A stretch of 64,000 nucleotides of DNA, taken from assembly GCF_037975245.1 (NCBI RefSeq), contig NC_092576.1, positions 3,479,001 through 3,543,000 on the forward strand. Reading direction: 5' to 3'. Below, piece after piece: positions 53,501-64,000 of the stretch (positions are counted from its first letter, which is position 1; each line of letters opens with the position of its first letter). The notes below the pieces were generated by a model, which did not search any database, was not told the origin of the DNA, and saw only the letters and a list, made by a program, of their open reading frames with translations. This DNA comes from Apostichopus japonicus (lineage: Eukaryota > Echinodermata > Holothuroidea > Aspidochirotida > Stichopodidae). The translations under genes were made by a program, and so were the position numbers.

Positions 53501-55446
53501 AATTTTTCCAATCCTTTGCACAGTTGATTGAATTTGTTTGAAAACAAATAAATCATAAAAATCAACCTAAAGTACGGAGTTAACAACACCCCCAGTGCAA
53601 ATATGTTCATGCTGAATGTAGCGAATGATGCGTGTCCAAATTTTCTGTGATTTGATTGGCTATTAGTCCCTTACCATTGTCTGCCAACATTCTTGCATCT
53701 ATAGTGCTCAATGAACACGACTTTTGTTGTTTCAATGCAACTGCTTGTAACTTAACTGTCTCCTGTGTAGAGCTAGCGAAGTTTGTACTATAGGCTATCA
53801 TTGTATGTATACACTCAAAACTCATAACGTTAGGGCTTCTTTACACATATATGACAAGAAGCACCCATGGTAGGCCCTGTTGTTAGTTGAATTTGTTTCT
53901 AAGAATATCACGTATATTGGAATCATTCCTTTGATCACAAAATGTTATGAGTTGAGACAATTTATGAATTTGTGGGAAGCTAACATCTCTGACACTGAAA
54001 GGATTTTTCATCTCACAGTCAGCCTATATTTGTTCTCCGCATGGAGAGTTGCTAAAGTGAAATGTTCATTCAAACCACAGTAATTTCGTCATCACAAACC
54101 TGCATAATTTCGCGGTCCATTTGACCACCTGCTTCAGATAATTTTATATATATATATTTCATACTTTGTCAAAAGCAGCCATTGGCGCTTGTGTTTTTAA
54201 TCGACATTGCGTGCAAAGTTTCTTACAAAATGTAGGCTTATTGGAAAAGGATCGAAACTGGTTGGGTTTGGGCGACTTGGGACGACTTGCTTATAGTGGT
54301 TGGGGGGAAAAAAAGGAAAATTTTCTTCAACTTTGAATAAAACTTAAGAATAAAATTGCATTGGGTAACTGTTAATGGTTAACTTACGACAGGAGCTCGT
54401 AACAGTTGTGAGCAAGTACTAGGCCTTTTAGGGGCGTGTTCTTGTATCATTGAGATATATACGTTATAGTTTCTACATCATTTACGGGTCTCAATTAAGT
54501 CAGTTAAAAGTGCGGTATTTTTTTTCTTGCACTATCTCTCTAGGCCCTCGTTTTACTTTGCATTGGCTTCCGACATTCACAGCGTATTCATAGCCCATAA
54601 CATGTGCATATCCCGTACAGAAGTGTGCACTAGGCCAGCATTATATGGTCTACGGCAAAATATTCTGCTTCAGAATTTGACGATAATTTTGTTGTTGTAT
54701 ACAATTTACAGCTTTCAGCATTTGATTTTTTTCGTGCACATTATAGACCTATCACTTAAGGTTTCCGTTACGCACAAGTCAATGTTTTGTCAGGGGTCAT
54801 TTTAACTAAGTATTGTGCGTTCCTGTAGATGTCTTGTAAAGGGCATGTTCTCATGAAGGACTGTGTGGACGCAATTTTTTCTTAGCGGATGCAAACATCT
54901 TTAAGACGTTGCGTCCCGCGGACACAACTCTTAAAATCTTGGTAACAATACTGCTTCCAAATTTTCTCTATTAACAAAATAGATCTTTGCCTTTTCTTTT
55001 TTTGCAGTTTATTTTCGGACCAGTTTTTTTTTTTTTTTGAATAACATCTAAGCATCACATAGCACAGGCCTTGATTAGTGCTCGGCAATGAACGTGTCAT
55101 CGTAGAAACATGAAGGAAACTTCAAGGCGGTCAGGTTTTGACATCGCTTACTTGATATTCTGCTGTAAGGCAAGCACAGTTGTAGCCTATGAGGTTATAA
55201 TAAACCAGAAACATGTGGTTACACTATCAACTATAAGGCGGATATATCCAAACATTACCGTGCGCCCTATCCGGATAGTGCTGATTAACTTTTTTCGTCA
55301 TCATGTGATCCCATTCCTCCTGTCAACGACATTGGTTCATTCAAGGGAAGTAATCTAGGAGTCTATCTAGAACCGACTGAAAGGTCGACACTGGTTGCAG
55401 CATATAAAAGTGCAATCAACGTTCAACGTATAACATTGTGAAACGT

Positions 55447-55519
<73 letters not shown>

Positions 55520-55520
55520 A

Positions 55521-55567
<47 letters not shown>

Positions 55568-55570
55568 TAA

Positions 55571-55665
<95 letters not shown>

Positions 55666-58600
55666 CTGTGTGTATTTTCAAAGGCAAGGGTGACATAAAT
55701 AAACCACTATTTGCATAGCCGTGTCACACCTAATTGTGCCAAAGGATACCAATACTGGATTTCTTAAATGCTACAAAAACAAGAAAATAAAAACAGGTGA
55801 AGTTAGAATCCCTGCTGAAAGAGGGGCGTCCTCCATTACTGTAGTTCCAATGTGAACTACTGTACGTACTTTGTGTGTATAATGTACACATAATGTGCAC
55901 ACAGTGTGTTGATACACACATCAATTCGAGGGTCCTCAAATTAAGGTGCCGTGCCTGACAGAAATTTACGTCCTCGAAATGATAGATCTGTACGTGCGTG
56001 AGTGTGTGTATTTGTCATAGAGCAATATGTGTGGGTACTTTTACCGATGACTTACTGCAGCTAATGCACACATATAACTTCTTATAGCCAAACCCAAAGA
56101 ATGTAACCCCTTTGTGTATATTTTTTTCTATACTCGTTAACAGTGTACAGAACACCTTACAAATCGAGTATTTGATACGGTGGGAGTTGAATACAATTCA
56201 AGTTTGAATGAAGAAACTTTCACAGCAGGCTGTTCAGCGATATTGTCAACCTTGGTTGCTGACGATCTTGAAGAATCCTGTCACAATGACTTCAACGGAA
56301 CCGATCAGTTCTATCTGGTAGAATTGTTGTCATACGGAGGAAGTGCGACAAGACTTCAGGAGTCAGAGATGGGGGAGTACCTCGAGGATCTGGATAAAAA
56401 TTACTCACCCCAGACGTATTCCGAGGTAGTAATACCATGATTTTTAAAACTCATCATTCCCGCATCTCAGCAGGCTGGCTAGCAGGCAGAGAACGCTTTT
56501 CCCTTATTTCAAGAATGTATAAATTACTTGAGTCTGCCGCCCTCATCAGCTCGCATTCAAATTGGTAAAATTGTGGTATAATTTGTTCAGTTTTTGACAA
56601 TGCTTATGGCATATATTATTTACATCGCTGGCGTAGTCAAAATTAATATACACGAATTTAAAGACAAAAAGATATTAAGTCGTACCTCTATCACCTTGCC
56701 AATCAATGTTATCCATTTCTCTTTCATTATGTGCAACTTGTATCGTTAAATTTTAGGTTGAACTATAAAATAAAAGTGTAATGCCTTATTACCTAGAAAA
56801 CTATACAGCCAATCTCAGTGGCTGCAGCAGGTTAGAAAATTTGGGGTGGGGGCAAACAGGAGAAAGTAATATATATATATATTCTTTCGGGGGGTGGGGG
56901 GAAATATAATACTGATATAGGAGATGGGTGTCGCCCTTCCCCTTGGGAAATCTTTCTACAAATGAAATGACATTGATGCAAAATGGTGTTTTCATTTTAC
57001 AATTTTTTTACATAACTAAACTTCCTAACAAATTGCAATTTAATTGGGCGCTAGAACTGGTTTTATAGTTTGATAAACTGAGCACCGGCGGCGTTGAGAT
57101 AATACAAATTTTTTAATGGTCGGCTTTGATAGGCATTGGAAGCTGTTACTAATACAAACGATTATACTAGCTCTATATTTTTTGATAAGTACCAGATCTG
57201 GTTGGGAGGTGGGGGGGGGGGGGGGTCAACTGAGGGCGAGAGGAAGTCTGCTGTGGGTGGGGGATGCCTCCATATCACCGTCACTGGCCACTCTAGCATG
57301 CTCAGTGTTTCGCTTCGGACAACTATTTTCAAATCTCACCGATCCTTTATTTCCTAAGTGTTTTGATGAGGAAGTTCTTTTTGATGAACTTGTCAACGAC
57401 CACGTGGTCGGTGCGACCATCGGAGAAGTAGCAAGTGTTTCTGCTAGGATTATTGCCAACTTAATTGAAGGCCAATGCATCGGACACGCACTCTACCCTA
57501 ATCCTGAGGAGTTCACCGACAGTATACTGGAAGTCTATGGCAGTAACGGAATGTTACCTCTGCAAGGTATATGATTTGAACAATCGCATTACAGGCACAA
57601 GAATCAAGCTGTCATTGTAAACACGTCGGTGGGTTATACATGCCTGTCTACATATGCACATGTAGAAATGGAATGATGTCATCCTGACATGTAAGACATA
57701 CATATCTTGATGTAACCATTAACTGGATATGTAAGACATACATCTCGTGATGTAACCATTTACTAGACATGTAAGACATACATCTCGTGATGTAACCATT
57801 TACTGGACATGTAAGACATACATCTCTTGATGTAACAATTTACTGGACATGCAAGACATACATATCTTGATGTAACCATTAACTGGACATGTAAGACATA
57901 CATCTCTTGATGTAACCATTAACTGGACATGTAAGACATACATCTCTTTATGTAACCATTTACTGGACATGTAAGACATACATATCTTGATGTAACCATT
58001 AACTGGACATGTAAGACATATCTCTTGATGTAACCATTAACTGGACGTGTAAGACATACATATCTTTATGTAACCATTTACTCGACATGTAAGACATACA
58101 TCTCTTGATGTAACCATTTACTCGACATGTAAGACATACATATCTTGATGTAACCATTAACTGGTCATGTAAGACATACATCTCTTGATGTAACCATTAA
58201 CTGGACATGTAAGACATACATCTCTTTATGTAACCATTTACTGGACATGTAAGACATACATATCTTGATGTAACCATTAACTGGACATGTAAGACATATC
58301 TCTTGATGTAACCATTAACTGGACATGTAAGACATACATCTCTTGATGTAACCATTAACTGGACATGTAAGACATACATCTCTTGATGTAACCATTAACT
58401 GGACGAGTAAGACATACATCTATTGATGTAACCATTAACTGGACATGTAAGACATACATCTCTTGATGTAACCATTAACTGGACATGTAAGACATACATC
58501 TCTTGATGTAACCATTAACTGGACATGTAAGACACACATCTATTGATGTAACCATTAACAGGACATGTAAGACACACATCTATTGATGTAACCATTAACT

Positions 58601-59834
58601 GGACATGTAAGACATACATCTCTCGATGTAACCATTAACTGGACATGTAAGACACACATCAATTGATGTAACCATTAACTGGACATATAAGACATACATC
58701 TCTTGATGTAACCATTTACCGGACATGTAAGACATACATCTCTTGATGTAACCATTTACTGGATATGTTGCAGGTGATATCTTGTAGTTATGTACGTAAA
58801 CAACAAAGACTGCGGTGTTGGCTTATATCATTGTTCCGGCTAATATTGGGTTATTAATAATGCATAAAATTCTACCCTATGCTGTGAAAAGTTATTAAAG
58901 CACTGTTCATGAAAATCGGCGAATATTCGGACATGTGTCAATTTCTAACTGGTTTGCTCACTAACACCATGCATGTGGAATGAAATCGAAGATGAATGTA
59001 AAACAGATCACTGGCATCATTATAAATTTAGCCGATTGACGAATATACGTTAGTCTTCATGCACGGAATGACAGCATGAAGAAGTTTATGATATTGATGC
59101 CTGCTTTAGGGTAGTGCTGTAGTGATCAAACTTAGCAAAATAAACTACTTATTGCAATGATACTAGTGGTAAACATTGTAGGTATATTGTTAACATTAAA
59201 TGTCTAGTTAATTGCACTGTTACTAGTAGTTAGGTAGGTCTATGTTCATATCAGTTTGTTTGTCGCATTTCACGTACAGCTGTGCTCGTCCCACACACAC
59301 ACGTCAATCCCGTTGAATGGAAAACTGTACAGACATGACCTTAGGAGCGCTCGTATGATGTCGTACGTGACTGATATTATTTAATACATGGATTTTCATG
59401 TTCACCCAAGTGTACACTACTGGAGGGAAAACTCATTTTAACAATAAAAGTTGTTCATAGGGACCTGCATGGATTTCAAGGTGATGTTTTTTACTACAGT
59501 GAACAAGTGGATTGAACTTTTAAACAAATATCCGTTATTCTTCATGCACGGTATGACTGCATGAAGACATTTATGATATTGATGTTTGCTTAAATGTAGT
59601 CTGCTATGTCGATTCGTGCTCTTTAAACCCCATACTAAATTATATATTGTAGATACTAGAGGTTTTATGACATCCGTACTCTATATATTTACACAAGATA
59701 GTATAGATTACGACAATTTACACAAGATAGAGTGGCTTTACGACAGACACCAGTTGCCACGACCAAGTTCAATGTTGTATGTATGTATGTATACATATAA
59801 ACATGTATATATATATATATATATATATATAAAC

Positions 59835-59877
<43 letters not shown>

Positions 59878-62489
59878 GTTTGTAAACCTATGTAATGTCT
59901 GTAAAACTGTGTGATGTCTGTAAAACTATGTAATGTATGTATAACCATTTAATATCTGTCAAACTATGTAAAGTCCGTAAAGCTATATTTTATAGAACAA
60001 TTACAGTTCTACTCACTTTGCAGTCTTTCATATTCCAACTTATTATTCCAGGTTTGGTAGATATCCTACAAGATCTCGAATTAATCGATCATGATGAATC
60101 TGTTATGACGTCATCCGAAGAAAAAGACCATGACCATGAAGATGTATCAGCAAATAACACAGATCATGACCATGATCACGATCATGATCACGATCATGAT
60201 CATGATCATGATCATCATCGCAGATCAGTAATTGAACTTGATGAGAGTGTGAGACAAAAACGTCACATCGATCATGTACATGAAGTAGTAAGACTCAACA
60301 TTGACAGGGTAGGATATGTACTTTGACCTTTTTTAATTGTCAACTTCACAAATATCATATTTTGAATATGTTGTCACGTTAAGAACTCGACAATTTCATA
60401 ATTTTCACCAAGTAATAATATTATCGTCACTTGTCAAATCGAAAACATCATGTCTGTTGCTTTTTCCCCTTCAAATTACGTGCAATTCGACAATTTCATA
60501 ATTTTCACCAAGTAATAACATTATCATAACTTGGCAACTCGAAACCATCATATGAGTGACTTGTTTTCAAAAAAGGACCAACTCGACAATTTCATAATTT
60601 TCGACAAGTAATAATATTATCGTCACTTGTAAAATCGAAAACATCATATCTGTGACTTGTTTTCAAGTTATGTGCAACTCGACGAGTTGGTAATTTTCTT
60701 TGAGATACAATAATATTGTAACTTGTCAACTTGACAAATTTGTTTCATACTAACACGCGTTTCAGTCTACAACTCTCCTTTTAAAATTATTTCAAAACTT
60801 GAAATTATGGGTTAATAAATCTTCGAAATAGCAACAGGCATCAGATCATAACATAGATTTTGGTATATACTTGTGATAATAAGTGTAACATATTTATTTA
60901 TTATGTCGAGTGAAGAGGCAAAGGGCATTTCTGTCATGGGTATCTCTTCTCTTTAAATATTCTTTAAAAAAATGCCTTGTATGAGGAATTATTGACACAA
61001 CGGACTAAAGACAAAGACCGTAACTTTGGTCTGGTAATCAACTTGCAATCTTTTCAAGTCAACATGTAAAATCATTACAGTATAAAGCTATGTTTCCTTA
61101 AAGGTTATAAATAGGAGCAAATAACAGAAGGTGGGGAAATGTAGGTGGGTCGAAGCTATAAAGGAAGGGCAGGGAGCAATTGACCAAGACTGAATGAACA
61201 ACAGAGAGTGGTACAAGGGCTTAAGAAAGCCTAAGGAGTGCGGTCGGCTAAAAGAGGTGCAGGACACGATACCCATGAGCTTCATGAGGGTCACTAAATG
61301 TTACCATGGATTCACGAAGACTAATTCATAGAAGTCTTGGTATTACCTAACTGTCGACTAGTTAATTCACCAGCGGAGATTTTATAATGACATTATCCTC
61401 ACCACTCAGCGACTTTGGTAATAGTGACTACTGGAGATCAGCTATTTAAAAATTCTACTTAGGGTGTCAGAGCCGCTTATATATAGTTGGCATACTTAAC
61501 TAAGAATAACGTATTTTGCCATTTATCTTTCATATTTATATCAATGTTTTATGTTTAACAGTGTCTGTCAGCAAAAGAAATATTCTTGTCGCACGGGATG
61601 AATACAAGCAAAGGGTTAACACACGAAGATTTTCATGAAATCTGTCCAGCTCTTATACAGCAGAAAGTCGGAGACTACTGCAAGGAGGAACATCGCCACC
61701 ATACAGCAGGCAAAGACAAGTTAAAATGTGAGTCTACTGTTACCAGGTTTCACGTAGACTGACAATTCCATGCACACAGCAGAGAGTCTATGGTTCGCAC
61801 TGACTTTTGTTTTGTAATTACCTTTACGGTAGTTCTCGATTGTAAGTTTATCAACAGAACCTTATAAAGCCACCGATGCTTAGCAGACGATAGCTTAGCA
61901 GACGATAGTATAGCAGACAATAGCTTAGCAGACGATAGCTTAGCAGATGCTTGGCAGACGATAGCATAGTAGACGATATCATAGCAGACGATAGCTTAGC
62001 AGACGATAGCTTAGCAGACGATAGCTTAGCAGACGATAGCTTAGCAGACGATAGCATAGTAAACGATATCATAGCAGACGATAGCATAGCAGATAGCTTG
62101 GCAGACGATAGCTTAGCAGACGATAGCTTAGCAGCTTAGCAGATGCTTAGCAGACAATGCGAAGCTTAGCAGAGGATAACTGAATATACTAAGAACACGT
62201 TTATGCTAGTACTGGATATAGTCAAACAAAATTGTGCTTTTAAAGTCAGTTGTGCCCTTGACCATATACTGATCATTTTTTAATTTATTTTAATTTATTT
62301 CAATTTTTATTCTTTTCAGCTTATATTTATGGATCTATCTTTGTGCTACTAGTGACACTAAGTGCTCTTCTAGGCGCACTCATATTTCCATGCGTAAAGG
62401 GAACAAATAAAGAACTTTTACTGAATACTTTCGTTGGTCTGGCAGTCTCTACTCTGACAAGCGAGGCTATGCTACATCTCCTTCCTTCA
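50069..62489 (+). CDS. ZIP4/ZIP12-like zinc transporter (SLC39A family), first six exons; 3' end outside window
   Basis: Exons: 50069-50374, 56144-56425, 57359-57566, 60052-60308, 61562-61727 and 62320-62489. All are GT..AG with matching phases, giving 463 residues so far. Residues 1-21 are a signal peptide. Histidine clusters lie at about 30-45 (DGLHDHH...DHHHHHEE). The ectodomain is Cys-containing. Residues 303-321 are a His-Asp run, probably a zinc-binding loop. Exon 5 starts [13 protein letters not shown], the ZIP4/ZIP12 pattern, and carries the PAL motif (residues 380-382) of the dimerising extracellular domain. Exon 6 gives TM1 ([20 protein letters not shown]) and TM2 ([19 protein letters not shown] then LHLLPS, as in ZIP transporters). 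TM3-TM8 and the HExPHE-type metal site should follow beyond 64000. The family imports Zn2+ across the plasma membrane. ZIP4 versus ZIP12 cannot be decided here. Confidence 0.9.
50394..50558. repeat. AT and GT microsatellites at the start of zinc transporter intron 1
   Basis: AT-rich runs follow 20 bp after the exon 1 donor, ending with a TG run at about 50534-50558. Confidence 0.92.
50560..55440. other. Zinc transporter intron 1, body
   Basis: About 5 kb without a recognisable exon on either strand. Short reading frames here (for example minus 53607-53825) have no splice or domain support. Confidence 0.5.
55450..55662. repeat. AT microsatellite with AAAT interruptions
   Basis: About 210 bp of AT dinucleotides broken by two AAATAAATAAAT-type stretches. 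Ile-Tyr reading frames over it are artefacts. Confidence 0.97.
57685..58770 (+). repeat. 40-bp minisatellite, about 27 units (zinc transporter intron 3)
   Basis: Units contain CATGTAAGACATACATCTC, TTGATGTAACCATT and AACTGGA. Units differ at a few positions and two are shortened. It begins about 120 bp after exon 3. Confidence 0.96.
59160..59520 (+). repeat. Duplicated segment, copy 1 (zinc transporter intron 3)
   Basis: This segment is closely similar to 62935-63291 over about 340 bp, including CGCTCGTATGATGTCGTAC, TACATGGATTTTCATGTTCA and AAAGTTGTTCATAGGGACCT. Confidence 0.88.
59797..59875. repeat. AT microsatellite in zinc transporter intron 3
   Basis: An AT run interrupted once by AAACATGT. 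Confidence 0.95.
60390..60720 (+). repeat. About 110-bp tandem repeat, 3 units (zinc transporter intron 4)
   Basis: CTCGACAATTTCATAATTTT, AAGTAATAATATTATCG and TCGAAAACATCAT recur three times, starting soon after exon 4. Confidence 0.88.
61870..62160 (+). repeat. 10-15-bp tandem repeat (zinc transporter intron 5)
   Basis: TTAGCAGACGATAGC units recur about 20 times, with some shortened. Both strands give open Ala/Asp/Ser/Leu frames that I treat as artefacts; the tract is between exons 5 and 6. Confidence 0.93.
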
Positions 62490-62589
62490 GTGAGTATACC
62501 ATCCCCACCTCCTCCGAGTTTAAGCTTGTAACGGTTGTGTCAACCGCTGCCAAGGGTGCAACTCGCCGTTAAACAAAGATTATAGCAAG

Positions 62590-62934
62590 TAGAGTTATCA
62601 AAACTTTTGACTAATTTCTAGTTATTGCCCTGTTAATATGAGTAAATGAGGTAGGTCTATGTTAACAATTAAATGTCTTTTTATTGCACTGTTACTAGAA
62701 GATAATGAGTTAGGTCTTTGTTATCATCTAAATTTCTAGTTATTGCACTGTTACTCACTAATGATCAAACTCTATGTTTACAATTAAATTTCTAGTTATT
62801 GCACTGTCGCTCGTGGTTAATGATGTATGTTTAGGCCTATGTCAACATTTAGATTTATAGTTATTGCACTGTTAATCGTAGTTAATCGTGTATGTCTATG
62901 TTAGCATTTTAATGTCTAGTTATTGCAATGCTTC
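62590..62934 (+). repeat. About 57-60-bp degenerate tandem repeat
   Basis: CTAGTTATTGCACTGTTACT and TAGGTCTATGTTAACAT recur about six times. Related units sit at 59130-59230 and 63720-64000. Confidence 0.85.
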
Positions 62935-63291
62935 TAGTAGTTAATATTGTAGGTCTATGTTAACATTAAATGTCTAGTTATTACACTGTTACTAGTAGTT
63001 AGGTAGGTCTGTGTTCATACCAATTTGTTTTGTGCATTTCACGTACAACTTTGGGCGTTCCCCACACACGTCAATCCTGTTCAATTGAAAACTGTACAAA
63101 CATGAACTTAGGAGCGCTCGTATGATGTCGTACATAACTGATATCATTTAATACATGGATTTTCATGTTCACCCAAGTGTACACTACTGGAGGGGGAAAA
63201 TACATTTTAACAATAAAAGTTGTTCATAGGGACCTGGATGGATTTCCAGGTAATGTTTTTCCTACAGTGAACAATTAATGGGTTGATCTTT
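62935..63291 (+). repeat. Duplicated segment, copy 2
   Basis: This is the partner of 59160-59520, in the same orientation, with scattered substitutions and small indels. In both places the duplicated block is preceded by the same TTGCACTGTTACTAG-type repeat, so repeat and block moved together. Confidence 0.88.
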
Positions 63292-64000
63292 TGACCTCGC
63301 AATGTTTAATCAACACTGTCTGGATTGAAATAATACATGGCTGACTGAATACTTCATAGTGTAAACTGGCCAAACATATAATTTTCTTTAACATTTCTAG
63401 CACTCCCACATATGGACTTAACCCAATTATAAACCCTTGCAATAGAAACGACCCCAAAATGACTACTTATAGTCACGTGTAATCCTCATGGAGTAGCCTG
63501 CGCTCGCCTCGCCTTGAATACCCGTGTACAGTGCATGTATGTTCGTGTACGTAGGTGTGCAAGCGCTTGATACATAATACATACGCAATCATACAAGCCC
63601 CGCCCATTCAACCAATCGCGATACAGAATGAGACAATAGATACATTATTTATTGGGTTGGCTGGACTATCGAGAGTTGTGAAATAGACAGTAGACATGCG
63701 ACTCTTCCATTAAAACGACTTGATAAGAACATTTAAATTTCTAGTTCTTGTACTATTACTAGTGGTTAATGATGTATGTCTACGTTAACATTTAAATTTC
63801 TGGTTATTACACTGTTACTAGTAGTTAATCATGTAGGTCTTTGTTAGCATTTAATTTTCTGGTTATTACACTGTTACTAGTATTTAATGATGTATTTCTA
63901 TGTTAACATTAACATTTCTAGTGCACTGTTACTCGTAGTTAATCGTGTATATCTATGTTAGCAATTTAATGTCTAGTTATTGCATTGTTATTAGTAGTTA
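63292..64000 (+). repeat. Right edge: intron sequence and more 57-60-bp repeat units
   Basis: No exon is seen between 63292 and 63720. From 63720 to the window end the CTAGTTATTGCACTG/TAGTTAATGATGTATGTCTA repeat resumes and runs off the edge. Confidence 0.7.

Noticed and set aside
53607-53825. 72-codon minus-strand frame that looks moderately protein-like
   Set aside because: It lies in the zinc transporter intron, has no matching splice partners and no recognised family.

Overview
The window is eukaryotic nuclear DNA from an animal. Genes are split by spliceosomal introns (GT..AG), introns and intergenic DNA are AT-rich, and simple repeats and minisatellites are very abundant. The gene content (a beta-microseminoprotein-like gene, a death-effector-domain/B-box protein, a METTL27-like methyltransferase and a ZIP4/ZIP12-type zinc transporter) suggests an invertebrate deuterostome. 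An echinoderm such as a sea cucumber is my best guess, but the sequence does not prove the species. I built the exon models by hand from splice signals, reading-phase continuity and remembered family features; no database search was run.

Layout, left to right. (1) 854-3619, plus: a three-exon secreted ten-cysteine protein of the beta-microseminoprotein type. (2) 3620-6358: intergenic repeats, including a hAT-type MITE and a tRNA-derived SINE. (3) 17519-6359, minus: a complete ten-exon WDR4 gene (non-catalytic subunit of the tRNA m7G46 methyltransferase), with nearly every large intron filled by a different minisatellite. (4) 17831-20088: a possible divergent first exon (plus) and a tentative small three-exon gene fragment (minus). 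(5) 26482-21574, minus: a three-exon gene that joins a death-effector-like domain, a degenerate B-box, a coiled coil and a propeller-like C-terminus, about 630 residues. (6) 38269-33113, minus: a five-exon METTL27-like SAM methyltransferase. (7) 41521-40391, minus: a single-exon SLC35G/EamA-type transporter. (8) 41960-46080: two large tandem-repeat fields. (9) 50069 to beyond the right edge, plus: the first six coding exons of a ZIP4/ZIP12-like zinc transporter with a His-Asp run and the PAL motif; the exons for the remaining membrane helices lie outside the window.

The genes do not form an operon or an obvious pathway. The points most worth following are the DED plus B-box domain combination, which would link apoptosis or innate-immune adaptor signalling to a TRIM-like scaffold, and two places where a minisatellite is anchored on a coding exon edge: in WDR4 it copies a 5' splice site about ten times, and in the METTL27-like gene one unit encodes the C-terminus and stop codon. 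Mobile DNA includes four hAT-like non-autonomous elements with 8-bp target duplications, four copies of one tRNA-SINE family in the same orientation, a 280-bp foldback element and a Penelope-like remnant with a hammerhead-like core.
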